This document shows, piece after piece, positions 17,101 to 23,547 of a stretch of 64,000 bases of DNA. Position 1 is the stretch's first letter, and each line of letters opens with the position of its first letter. Under the pieces are notes generated by a model. It made no database searches and was not told where the DNA came from. It saw only the letters and a program-made list of their open reading frames with translations. Made by a program: the position numbers and the translations under genes. Origin of the DNA: Salipiger bermudensis (GTDB taxonomy: Bacteria > Pseudomonadota > Alphaproteobacteria > Rhodobacterales > Rhodobacteraceae); assembly GCF_020171625.1 (NCBI RefSeq), contig NZ_JAIUZY010000005.1, positions 434,001 through 498,000 of the forward strand, given 5' to 3'.

Positions 17101-18834
17101 CTGCACAGCTTCGTCGCCGCCACCCGCGAGGAGGCGCGCGAGGTCGCCCGCGAGCCGATGAAGGATTACCTGCGCTCGGCCGCCGGGCTGATCAAGCAGT
17201 ACGCCTGGGCCTTCCCGGCGTTCAAGCGGCCTCAGGGGCTCAACAACCCGTTCGAGCTCGATCTCGAGATCCTCACCCCCGAGGAGCTCGATGCGATCCT
17301 CGACTTCGCCTTCGAGCGCTACTTCAACGACAGCGGCCTGTTCGGCACCGTCGAGGATGCGCTGACACGCGCCGAGGAACTCAAGCGCATCGGCGTGGGC
17401 GAGATCGCCTGCCTCATCGACTACGGCCTCGAGACCGAGCGCGTCCTCGAGGGGCTGCGGCCGCTGGCGCAGGTGGTACAGGGGGCCAACGTGGCGCCCG
17501 AGCTCGATGCGGGGGATTTCTCCATCGCGGCGCAGATCCTGCGCCACGAGGTGACGCATCTGCAATGCACGCCCTCGATGGCGCGGATGATCGCGATGAA
17601 CGACGAGGCGCGCTATGCGCTGTCGAAGGTGCAGCACCTGTTCCTTGGCGGCGAGCCACTGCCCGGGGCGCTGGTGCAGGAGTTCGGCAAGATCACCGAG
17701 GCCAGCGTCACCAACATGTACGGCCCCACCGAGACCACGATCTGGTCCTCGACCGAAGCCGCCGGGCGCGGGGACGGCGTGGTCAATATCGGCCTGCCGC
17801 TGGCCAATCAGCAGCTCTACGTGCTCGACGAGGACATGCGCCCGGTGGGCGTGGGCCAGCCGGGTGAGCTGTGGATCGGCGGCGAGGGCGTGACCCGCGG
17901 CTACTGGGGCCGCGAGGACCTGACCGCCGAGCGCTTCGTGCCGAACCCGTTCCATGCCGGGCGGATGTATCGCACCGGCGATCTGGTGCGCCGCCGCATG
18001 GACGGGCGCATCGATTTCATCGGGCGCGTCGATCATCAGGTGAAGATCCGCGGCTTCCGGATCGAGCTTGGCGAGATCGAGGCGGCGATGGAGGCACAGC
18101 CGGGCGTGACGCAGGCGGTGGTCGTGGCGCGTGAGGATCAGCCGGGCGATATCCGGCTCGTGGGCTATTACAGGTCCGAGGCGCCGCTGGACGAGGCGGC
18201 GATGAAGGCGGCGATGGGCGCGGATCTTCCGGGCTTCATGGTGCCCGCGCACCTGATGCGGCTCGAGAGCTTCCCGCTGACGCCCAACAAGAAGGTCGAT
18301 CGCAAGGCGCTGCCCAAGCCGATGGCCAAGGTGCTTGCCCCGAAACCCGCCGCCAGCCCGGCCCCCGAAGGCAAACCCGCCGCGGCGCCGGTGGTGGCGC
18401 GTGCGGCAGGGCCGGGCAGCGCGCAGGTCGAGGCGCGGATCGCCGAGATCTGGTCCTCGGTGCTGGGTGTGGCCGGGATCACCGGGCGCGACAATTTCTT
18501 CGACCTCGGAGGCCACTCGCTGCTGGCGGTGCAGGCGCACCGCACGATCCGCGACGAGCTCGGCGCGAAGGGGCTGTCGATCACCGACATCTTCCGCTTC
18601 CCGGTGCTGGCCGACCTGACCGCCCGGGTGGCGGGGCTGGTCGACCCCGAGGCCGCCAAGGCCGCCGCGCCGAAGCGCGCTCCGGCGGCGCAACCCCAAC
18701 CTGCTGTAGCTGCGGCGCCGGCTGTCCCCGCGCCCGCACCCGAAGCGCCCGCGCCCGTCGCCAATGACCGGGCGCAGGCGCGCTCCGACGCCATGGCGCG
18801 CCGCCGCGAGATGCGGGCGCGGCGCAGCGGCTGA
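14128..18834 (+). CDS. NRPS module: formyltransferase, adenylation domain with inserted luciferase-like monooxygenase, carrier
   Basis: Protein of 1568 residues. The N-terminal domain (about 1-300) is a methionyl-tRNA/ArnA-type formyltransferase with N92, H94 and D130 in place. Residues about 320-530 look like the tail of a condensation domain without the HHxxxDG motif. The adenylation domain starts near 530 (A3 YTSGSTGTPKG at 679-689, A4 FDISVLELF near 726). A flavin-dependent luciferase-like monooxygenase of the MupA/Atu3671 kind fills about 764-1110. The A domain then resumes (NMYGPTETTIW near 1196, GRVDHQVKIRGFRIELGEIEA near 1300, NKKVDRKALP near 1388). The carrier serine is S1464. The tail (1500-1568) is Ala/Pro-rich and ends in an Arg-rich helix. 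Pocket residues read by hand as D-I-L-Q-F-G-M-I-W, close to the known glycine code. Likely role: load, N-formylate and oxidise an amino acid. Confidence 0.92.
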   Translation: MAQFSSVVIGNESLLVQCSEKLLATGHPIRAVVTRNPDIADWATGRGLTVVAPGKGLAERLDGLEFDWLLSIANLDIIPAAVLALPGKGAINFHDGPLPRHAGLNAPVWALIEGESRHGVTWHMIEGGVDEGDILVSRGFDIAPSDTALTLNTKAYEAASDSFGDLMEQLEHGLRRFPQDLSLRSYHALADRPSAHGLLDFTRPATELARLVRALDHGGYANPLSAPKLRARGGFWLVGEARAVEGSGTPGAVLEATDDHLTVACGSGALRMAHFAHPCGTPARVAQVGKPGEALDLVPGDDRAAIAEAVAQVAPHEGHWRKRLTELSPAELQGLGKAGGEVVSRPLVLGDAVQAQVIASAFTARLDGHEVCDLAYADTALAALAETGVIAPWVPLRVEAAGTVEALAQRLEAELAELRKRKGFASDLPAREPQLTGAPPVPDIGLSFGAGPIDGTAITLELTEGGATLHADTGRIPQAQAELLAARFDLMAREAQNQSDLASLPVLPEAERDMVLNLWNVTAQAHDRGLTMQAAFEAQVAKTPDAVALVFEDQSLTYAQLNARANQAARVLRGMGVAAGSVVGLFCRRSVDLMVGALGILKAGGAYLPLDPSYPADRLRHYIADSGAPVIVTQSALKGDLPEHTAELLVIDADPRLPQAPTGNPDPASGPEDLAYLIYTSGSTGTPKGVMIEHRNVLNFYLGMDANVPHDPAGTWLAVTSLSFDISVLELFYTTARGFKVVLTSDEDRGLISNGPMPLSDRSMQFSIYYWGNDDGAGRDKYRLLLEGAKFADQNGFCAVWTPERHFHAFGGPYPNPSVTGAAVAAVTQNIAVRAGSVVAPLHHPSRIAEEWAVIDNLTNGRAGLAIASGWQPDDFVLRPENTPPNNKPAMLDNIEQVRRLWRGEPVAFPRKDGSLHEVVTQPRPVSTELPVWVTTAGNPETWKEAGRLGCNVLTHLLGQSIDEVADKIRLYHGALRDAGHDPADFTVTLMLHSFVAATREEAREVAREPMKDYLRSAAGLIKQYAWAFPAFKRPQGLNNPFELDLEILTPEELDAILDFAFERYFNDSGLFGTVEDALTRAEELKRIGVGEIACLIDYGLETERVLEGLRPLAQVVQGANVAPELDAGDFSIAAQILRHEVTHLQCTPSMARMIAMNDEARYALSKVQHLFLGGEPLPGALVQEFGKITEASVTNMYGPTETTIWSSTEAAGRGDGVVNIGLPLANQQLYVLDEDMRPVGVGQPGELWIGGEGVTRGYWGREDLTAERFVPNPFHAGRMYRTGDLVRRRMDGRIDFIGRVDHQVKIRGFRIELGEIEAAMEAQPGVTQAVVVAREDQPGDIRLVGYYRSEAPLDEAAMKAAMGADLPGFMVPAHLMRLESFPLTPNKKVDRKALPKPMAKVLAPKPAASPAPEGKPAAAPVVARAAGPGSAQVEARIAEIWSSVLGVAGITGRDNFFDLGGHSLLAVQAHRTIRDELGAKGLSITDIFRFPVLADLTARVAGLVDPEAAKAAAPKRAPAAQPQPAVAAAPAVPAPAPEAPAPVANDRAQARSDAMARRREMRARRSG

Positions 18835-18838
18835 TCTG

Positions 18839-19510
18839 ATGGATGCGGCGGCGCTGAGACAGGCGCTCCGCACGGTCCGCTTCCCGGACGGGCTGGGCTG
18901 GGCCGTGCGCGAGGCGACCCACGATCCCGACCTGCTCTTCCCCGAGGAGCGCGCCGCCGTCGCGAAGGCGATCCCCACGCGCGTCGCGGAATTCGCCGGC
19001 GGGCGCAGCGCCGCGCGTGCCGCCATGGCGCGGCTCGGCCTCCCGCCCTCCGCCATTCCCGCCCGGCCCGACCGGGCGCCTGTCTGGCCCGCGGGGGTGA
19101 TCGGCAGCATCAGCCATGCCGGGCCGGTCTGCCTTGCGGTGGTCGGGCGCCGGGATGACTGGGAGATGATCGGCGTCGATCTCGAGCCCGACCGCCCGAT
19201 GGCGGCGGAGCTTGTGCCCGAGATCGCCTCCCCGGAGGAGCTGGGCGCCCTGGCGCCGCTGCCCGAGACTCGCGCCGCGACCCGGATCTTCAGCGCCAAG
19301 GAGGCCACCTACAAGGCGCAGTACCCGGTGACCGGCGCGCTGTTCGGCTTCGACGCAATGCGGGCGAATCTGCAAATCGGGCGCATGAATATGGCGAAAA
19401 ATGTCGGGCTCGGGCGCGGCGCGGCTTTGCCAATGTGGCAGCTTCTGGTCGCGAAACACGTGATATCGCTCTGCCTATGCGCGAGTAAAGGCCAAAAACC
19501 CCGATATTAA
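18839..19510 (+). CDS. 4'-phosphopantetheinyl transferase, Sfp/EntD type
   Basis: Enzyme of 223 residues that moves phosphopantetheine from coenzyme A to a carrier-protein serine. ATG at 18839 is chosen because it lies four bases after the NRPS stop; the open frame further upstream is inside the NRPS gene. Family motifs are GSISHAG, the metal-binding GVDLEPDRP and FSAKEATYKAQYP. The N-terminus (LLFPEERAAV, RVAEFAGGRSAAR) matches EntD-like members. It is the obvious activator of the ACP (S1806) and PCP (S1464) encoded just upstream, which completes the pathway. The coding region continues to the TAA at 19510; base composition becomes slightly less GC-rich near its end. Confidence 0.92.
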   Translation: MDAAALRQALRTVRFPDGLGWAVREATHDPDLLFPEERAAVAKAIPTRVAEFAGGRSAARAAMARLGLPPSAIPARPDRAPVWPAGVIGSISHAGPVCLAVVGRRDDWEMIGVDLEPDRPMAAELVPEIASPEELGALAPLPETRAATRIFSAKEATYKAQYPVTGALFGFDAMRANLQIGRMNMAKNVGLGRGAALPMWQLLVAKHVISLCLCASKGQKPRY

Positions 19511-19715
19511 GGCGAGAATGTGGTCCCGTTTCTCGATGTGGAGACGAATTGTTTCTATTCTGCGACCATTTGAACGTGGCCAAATTGGGGCAGCTTTGGT
19601 AGCTTACGGCTTGAAAGTGGCATGACCCCGACGTGTTTTGGTCCGAATTGGGTCGGTCGGGTCCAGCGCTTTTTCCGAGCGTAGGGTGGGGGCCAGACGT
19701 TGCCGGAGTAACGAG

Positions 19716-21041
19716 ATGAACCAGTTCCAGTCGATCGGCGAAGTGCTGTCCGCACTCAAGCGCCGCGCTCTGTTGATTTTGCTAGTAACCGTTCTTGGTA
19801 GCGTTGCCTCCGTCTGGGTCGCTCTCAACCAGGTCAAGGTGTATGAAGCGACCGCCGTGGTGCAGATCGAGGAGGGCCAGATGCCCGACTCTCTCGCCGG
19901 GGCCTCGGCCCAGACACAGGATGCCTCGCGTCGGGTGCGTCTGATCGAACAGCGCCTGATGTCGCGCGACAATCTCGTCAGCCTGATGGAACAGCATGAT
20001 CTGTTCTCCGGAGCCGCCGGGATGCCCATCGGTCAGCGCCTGTTTCAGATGCGTCAGGCCGTCTCGATCGAAGAGATCCGCGCCAACAACAACAGCTTCC
20101 TCGCTCAGCAGGAGATGCCCTCGGGCCTGCGCATCAGCGTCGTGCTTCCCGATCCGCAGAAAGCGGCCGACATCGCCAACGAGATGATGCATCAGGTCAT
20201 CAACCAGTCGCGCGACCGCAGCCTGAGCAGCGCGCGTGACACGCTGGCCTTCTTCGAAAGCGAAGAGGCCCGGGTCGAGACCGAGATCGAGGCGATGGAG
20301 GCGAAGATCGCCACCTTCAAGCGCGAGAATGCCGACGCCCTGCCGAGCGGCACAAGCGCGCTGCGCACGCAGCTCACCACGCTCGAGGACAGCCAGCTCA
20401 CCCTGGCGCGCAGCATCGTCGAGATGGAGGGCAATTCCACGCGTCAGCGCGAGGAAGTGCTGGCCCGTCAGCTTGGCCTGATGCGCGAGCAGCAGAGCCT
20501 GATCGAGCAACGCATCAGCGATATCAACGAAACGCTGCTGCAGGCCCCCGAGGTCGAGCGCGAGCTTTCGGCCCTCGAGCGCGATCTCGACCGGCTCAAG
20601 GATCAGTACAGCGTCATCACCCGTCGCAAGGCCGATGCCGAGATGGGCCAGATGCTCGAGGATCGCCAGCAGACGGACCGCTTCGAGGTGCTGGAATCCG
20701 CGCTCGTGCCCGAGGTTTCGGCCTCCAGCGGCCGCAAGAAGATCGTTATGGCCGGTGTCATGGCCAGCGTCCTCGCCGGTGTCGCACTCGGTTTCGTGCT
20801 GGAGCTTCTGAACCCGGCGATCCGCAGCGCGGCGCAGCTCGAGCGCGTGCTCGGCCTGCAGCCGGTGGTGTCGATCCCGGTGGTCGAGGCGCGCCGCGAC
20901 CGTCGCAGCCGACAGCTGCGGTCTGTCACCGCGGTCGGGCTGATCGTGGCGCTGACGCTGCTGCTTTACCGCGTCGTCACCGAGGTTCTGCCGTGGCACG
21001 GCCTTCTGGACAGGTTCCTGCCCAGCGTGGCCCGGTCCTGA
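19716..21041 (+). CDS. Polysaccharide chain-length determinant (Wzz/GumC-like)
   Basis: Inner-membrane protein of 441 residues. ATG at 19716 gives a protein that starts just before the first membrane helix (ALLILLVTVLGSVASVWVAL). A large periplasmic part with long charged, heptad-like helices (about 150-330) follows, then a second helix (VMAGVMASVLAGVALGFVL, about 345-365). A third hydrophobic stretch lies near 405-425. This is the layout of Wzz-N/GNVR proteins that set polymer length in Wzx/Wzy export. It lacks a fused kinase; the cognate ATPase is probably the convergent gene at 21122-22240. It is preceded by a 205-base gap that likely carries its own promoter, so it may be regulated apart from the PKS-NRPS genes. 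Confidence 0.85.
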   Translation: MNQFQSIGEVLSALKRRALLILLVTVLGSVASVWVALNQVKVYEATAVVQIEEGQMPDSLAGASAQTQDASRRVRLIEQRLMSRDNLVSLMEQHDLFSGAAGMPIGQRLFQMRQAVSIEEIRANNNSFLAQQEMPSGLRISVVLPDPQKAADIANEMMHQVINQSRDRSLSSARDTLAFFESEEARVETEIEAMEAKIATFKRENADALPSGTSALRTQLTTLEDSQLTLARSIVEMEGNSTRQREEVLARQLGLMREQQSLIEQRISDINETLLQAPEVERELSALERDLDRLKDQYSVITRRKADAEMGQMLEDRQQTDRFEVLESALVPEVSASSGRKKIVMAGVMASVLAGVALGFVLELLNPAIRSAAQLERVLGLQPVVSIPVVEARRDRRSRQLRSVTAVGLIVALTLLLYRVVTEVLPWHGLLDRFLPSVARS

Positions 21042-21048
21042 TCGTCGC

Positions 21049-21073
21049 AGGGGCCGGGCCGGAACCGGCCCCT
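21049..21073. terminator. GC-rich hairpin between convergent glycan genes
   Basis: A perfect 9-bp stem (AGGGGCCGG / CCGGCCCCT) with a 7-base loop lies eight bases after the wzz-like stop, in the 80-base gap between convergent genes. A second GC-rich imperfect stem follows at about 21085-21112. Neither has a U-run, so a Rho-assisted or bidirectional stop is the best guess. Confidence 0.45.
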
Positions 21074-21121
21074 CAGCGACGCTGAGGCCGGGCTATAACC
21101 GGCGCGGCCCCTGACGAACGA

Positions 21122-22240
21122 TCAATAGGTATACTGGCGGATCTTGCTGCCTTCGGCCTTGTTGAGCACGGTGCCGAGCAAGGGCACGTCGTCGCCGAGG
21201 CGGCGCTGGGTTTCGCGGATATCCTTCTCGGTGGTGATCCCGCCACCGACGACGAGGATCACCCCGTCGAACTGGCCGCCGAAGGCCATGACATCATCAT
21301 AGTAAAGCGCCGGCGGCAGGTCGAAGAGCATCACGTCGGGCGCGAAGGCGTCCTCGATGTGCCTCAGCACGCTGCGGCTCTGCGGCGCTTGCAGAAGCTC
21401 CGACGCATAGGGCTCGGCGGTGCCATTGAAGCCGAAGGCGATGTTGCGACCGGCGTGGATCTCGTTCTCGCCCATGCGGATGAAGTGATCTTCCGGCGGC
21501 ACGAGGCCGCGCAGCACGTCGCCCATCGCGCCGGGGTTCTTCACTCCCATCACCTTGTGCAGCGAGGGGCGGCGCAAATCGCAATCGACGAGCATCGTGC
21601 GGCAATTCTGCTGCCGCGACAGGCTGATCGCGAGGTTCGCCGCGGTGAAGGTCTTGCCGCAATCCTTGGTCGGCGAGGTGATCGCCACCCGCGTCCAGCC
21701 GCGCGCGTCCAGCGCCTGCAGCAGACGCGTGCGTAGCACGTCGAACGCGGCGTGGGCCGGGTCCTGACGTTCTGCCGTGATGATGCGGTTCCGCTCGAGA
21801 TGACGCCGGTTGACGCTGAACTCCTGCAGCCGGTGCCAAAGCGGCGTCGGCTTGCGCGCCGGGCTTCGAGGCTCCGCTTCGGGCGAGGGTTCGGGCGCGG
21901 ACGGCGCTGCGACGGAGGCCGGTGCGCTGACCTTGTCGCCCTCATGCACGCGCAGCCGCTTGCGGATTTCCTCGCGGTTGGCGCTGGCCTGGCGCTGCGC
22001 GTCCGCGCGCGCCTCGGCCTCGCGCTTCGCCTGCAGGCGGGCCTCGTCCTCGGCGTTGCGCCGCGCGGCCTCTTCGGCGGCGAGCGCGGTTTCCTCGGCG
22101 AGGGCAGCCTGGTCCTCGGCGCGCCGGCGCTCGAGGCGTCGACCGCGGGATTCCAGCGGCTCGATGGGGGGCTCTTCGGGGCCGTCGTCGACGGTGTCGC
22201 GGTTCCTGCGACGGAACTTGCGCCGTTCAATCGTGGTCAT
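21122..22240 (-). CDS. CpsD/CapB-family exopolysaccharide P-loop ATPase (BY-kinase-like)
   Basis: Predicted cytoplasmic partner of a Wzz-type protein, 372 residues. ATG at 22240 is chosen because GGAGGG lies about seven bases before it. The first 130 residues are highly charged, rich in Arg, Glu and Ala, and probably coiled coil. The nucleotide-binding domain has the deviant Walker A SPTKDCGKT, the Walker A' strand MLVDCDLRRPSLHKVMG and Walker B VMLFDLPP, as in bacterial tyrosine kinases and their relatives. The C-terminus ends RQYTY with only two tyrosines rather than the usual Tyr cluster, so autophosphorylation in the normal way is doubtful. Its neighbour is the convergent wzz-like gene, with which it likely controls polymer export. 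Confidence 0.82.
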   Translation of the reverse strand: MTTIERRKFRRRNRDTVDDGPEEPPIEPLESRGRRLERRRAEDQAALAEETALAAEEAARRNAEDEARLQAKREAEARADAQRQASANREEIRKRLRVHEGDKVSAPASVAAPSAPEPSPEAEPRSPARKPTPLWHRLQEFSVNRRHLERNRIITAERQDPAHAAFDVLRTRLLQALDARGWTRVAITSPTKDCGKTFTAANLAISLSRQQNCRTMLVDCDLRRPSLHKVMGVKNPGAMGDVLRGLVPPEDHFIRMGENEIHAGRNIAFGFNGTAEPYASELLQAPQSRSVLRHIEDAFAPDVMLFDLPPALYYDDVMAFGGQFDGVILVVGGGITTEKDIRETQRRLGDDVPLLGTVLNKAEGSKIRQYTY

Positions 22241-22320
22241 GATTTTGCCCTCCGCAGATCGCGCAGCGCCCCATAGACGACCAGAACCTTGAAAACCATT
22301 ATCGACCAACCCGTTTACAG

Positions 22321-22362
22321 GCGCGCCGGTCCCTGGGTCTCTTAAACAGGGATTCGGCGCGC
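22321..22362. other. Long two-part inverted repeat upstream of the CpsD-type gene
   Basis: An 8-bp outer stem (GCGCGCCG / CGGCGCGC) and a 6-bp inner stem (TCCCTG / CAGGGA) stack with only a one-by-two-base internal loop around an 11-base loop. It lies between the MHYT gene stop and the CpsD-type gene start, both on the minus strand. No U-run follows on that strand, so it is not a classical terminator. It may be an operator or a leader structure for the ATPase gene. The word GACCAGAA also occurs three times nearby (22279, 22382, 22396). Confidence 0.5.
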
Positions 22363-22451
22363 ATTACTACTCAGAATAATAGACCAGAAAAATTTGACCA
22401 GAATGAGGAAGGTATATCGCCACTGCGGTCGCGGCGACAGACCTGGCGTGA

Positions 22452-23195
22452 TTATAGCCGATCGAACTCCGATTCGCCCCAGTAGCCGGCGCGGCGCATC
22501 GCGAGCGACCGGCGACAGCCCATCGTGGCGATCACCGTCACCGCGAACACCCCGAGCGAGATGGTGGCGACGAGGGTGGACATGAACGAGCCGCCAATCC
22601 CGTAGGCGATGCCGTCGATCAGATCGATCGAGACGCTGCCCATGGCGATGAAGTGCAGCGCGCACACCCCGGCGACCATGCCGAGCCCCTTGCGCAGCTG
22701 GCTGCGCAGGTCGTCGCCCTCCTGCAGCATGGCAAGCACGAACCCCGCGATGCCGGCGGTGATGCCGATCAGGAGGGTCAGCGGGTTATAGATCGCGAGG
22801 CAGTTCTCAAGCGCCGACATCCCGGTCAGGTGCATGGCTGCGACGCCAAGCCCGGCCACGACACCGAGCCCGACGCGCTTGTGTTCGCTTTCGACGAAGA
22901 GGCTTGCCGCCATCGGCAGGCCGACCAGCCCCACGCCGACGAGGATCGAGATCGCGGTGAGCGGCAGATCGTAGGTCAGCGCCGCATCCGGGCGGTAGCC
23001 GATCATGGCGACGAAATGCGTGGTCCAGACGCCGACCCCGGCGACCAGCGCTACCCAGACCGCCACAAGACAGCGCTGGTCGCGGGTGGCGTACGCGCTG
23101 TTGCGCATCAGGAGCACGAGCATTCCGGCGGTGATCACGCAGACCCCCGCGGCGGCGGCGATGAAGTTGGTTTGGGTCTCGAAAATGCCCTGCAT
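22452..23195 (-). CDS. MHYT-domain integral membrane sensor protein
   Basis: Membrane protein of 247 residues with about seven hydrophobic helices. Three copies of the MHYT-type motif are visible (THFVAMIGY, MHLTGM, LHFIAMG), the hallmark of a putative metal- or gas-sensing membrane domain. There is no fused GGDEF, EAL or kinase domain, so it is a stand-alone sensor. The start is uncertain: ATG at 23195 gives the compact protein, while a GTG at 23210 has a GGAG nine bases upstream and could be the real start. Function is unknown. Its position next to glycan-export genes may suggest control of surface behaviour, which is speculation. Confidence 0.8.
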   Translation of the reverse strand: MQGIFETQTNFIAAAAGVCVITAGMLVLLMRNSAYATRDQRCLVAVWVALVAGVGVWTTHFVAMIGYRPDAALTYDLPLTAISILVGVGLVGLPMAASLFVESEHKRVGLGVVAGLGVAAMHLTGMSALENCLAIYNPLTLLIGITAGIAGFVLAMLQEGDDLRSQLRKGLGMVAGVCALHFIAMGSVSIDLIDGIAYGIGGSFMSTLVATISLGVFAVTVIATMGCRRSLAMRRAGYWGESEFDRL

Positions 23196-23547
23196 TAGGG
23201 TGCCTAGCACTGTGTCTCGCTCCGCTGGTCGAATCTCAATCAAAGTTAATGGGAAATGGACCTATGGATGCGGCGCAAACATGGCTTCGACATGATGCTT
23301 TGGTGGCTTGGGGGAGCGCAGCACTTCTCGGTCAACGCCCGCGGGTGCGCGTGCGCTGAGGTTTTGCTGTTGGTCGCGTTCAACCGAAACTGTTGTGTGG
23401 TGCTGGCTAGGGGCGCGCCAGATAGGGGCGATCAGCGCCGGGGGCGCCCGCACAGGTCGAAGCATGGCCCGAGCTGAGACTTGTGCGACCGCCGCGACTG
23501 CCCGGCAGGTCGGCGCCGCGCCCATTTGGTCGGGCGCGGCGGAGGGG
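23196..23547. other. Intergenic stretch without a recognisable gene
   Basis: This 352-base gap lies between two minus-strand genes. Open frames in it show no family motif and look like chance. The part near 23200-23300 is AT-richer and probably holds the promoter of the MHYT gene. The part near 23515-23540 holds a hairpin at the end of the metallo-hydrolase gene, listed separately. Nothing else was seen. Confidence 0.5.
23515..23540 (-). terminator. Hairpin after the metallo-hydrolase gene
   Basis: A perfect 9-bp stem (GCCGCGCCC / GGGCGCGGC) with an 8-base loop begins eight bases after the stop of the minus-strand gene. There is no U-run after it. It is the most likely transcription end or 3' stabiliser for that gene. 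Confidence 0.45.

Noticed and set aside
16417-17460. Monooxygenase segment as an insertion that breaks the NRPS gene
   Set aside because: The frame is intact on both sides and the same insertion is known as a stable domain arrangement in the MupA/Atu3671 family.
14026-19308. Very long minus-strand open frame opposite the NRPS gene
   Set aside because: It is antisense to a protein with many conserved motifs, has no family motif itself, and arises from the high GC at third positions.
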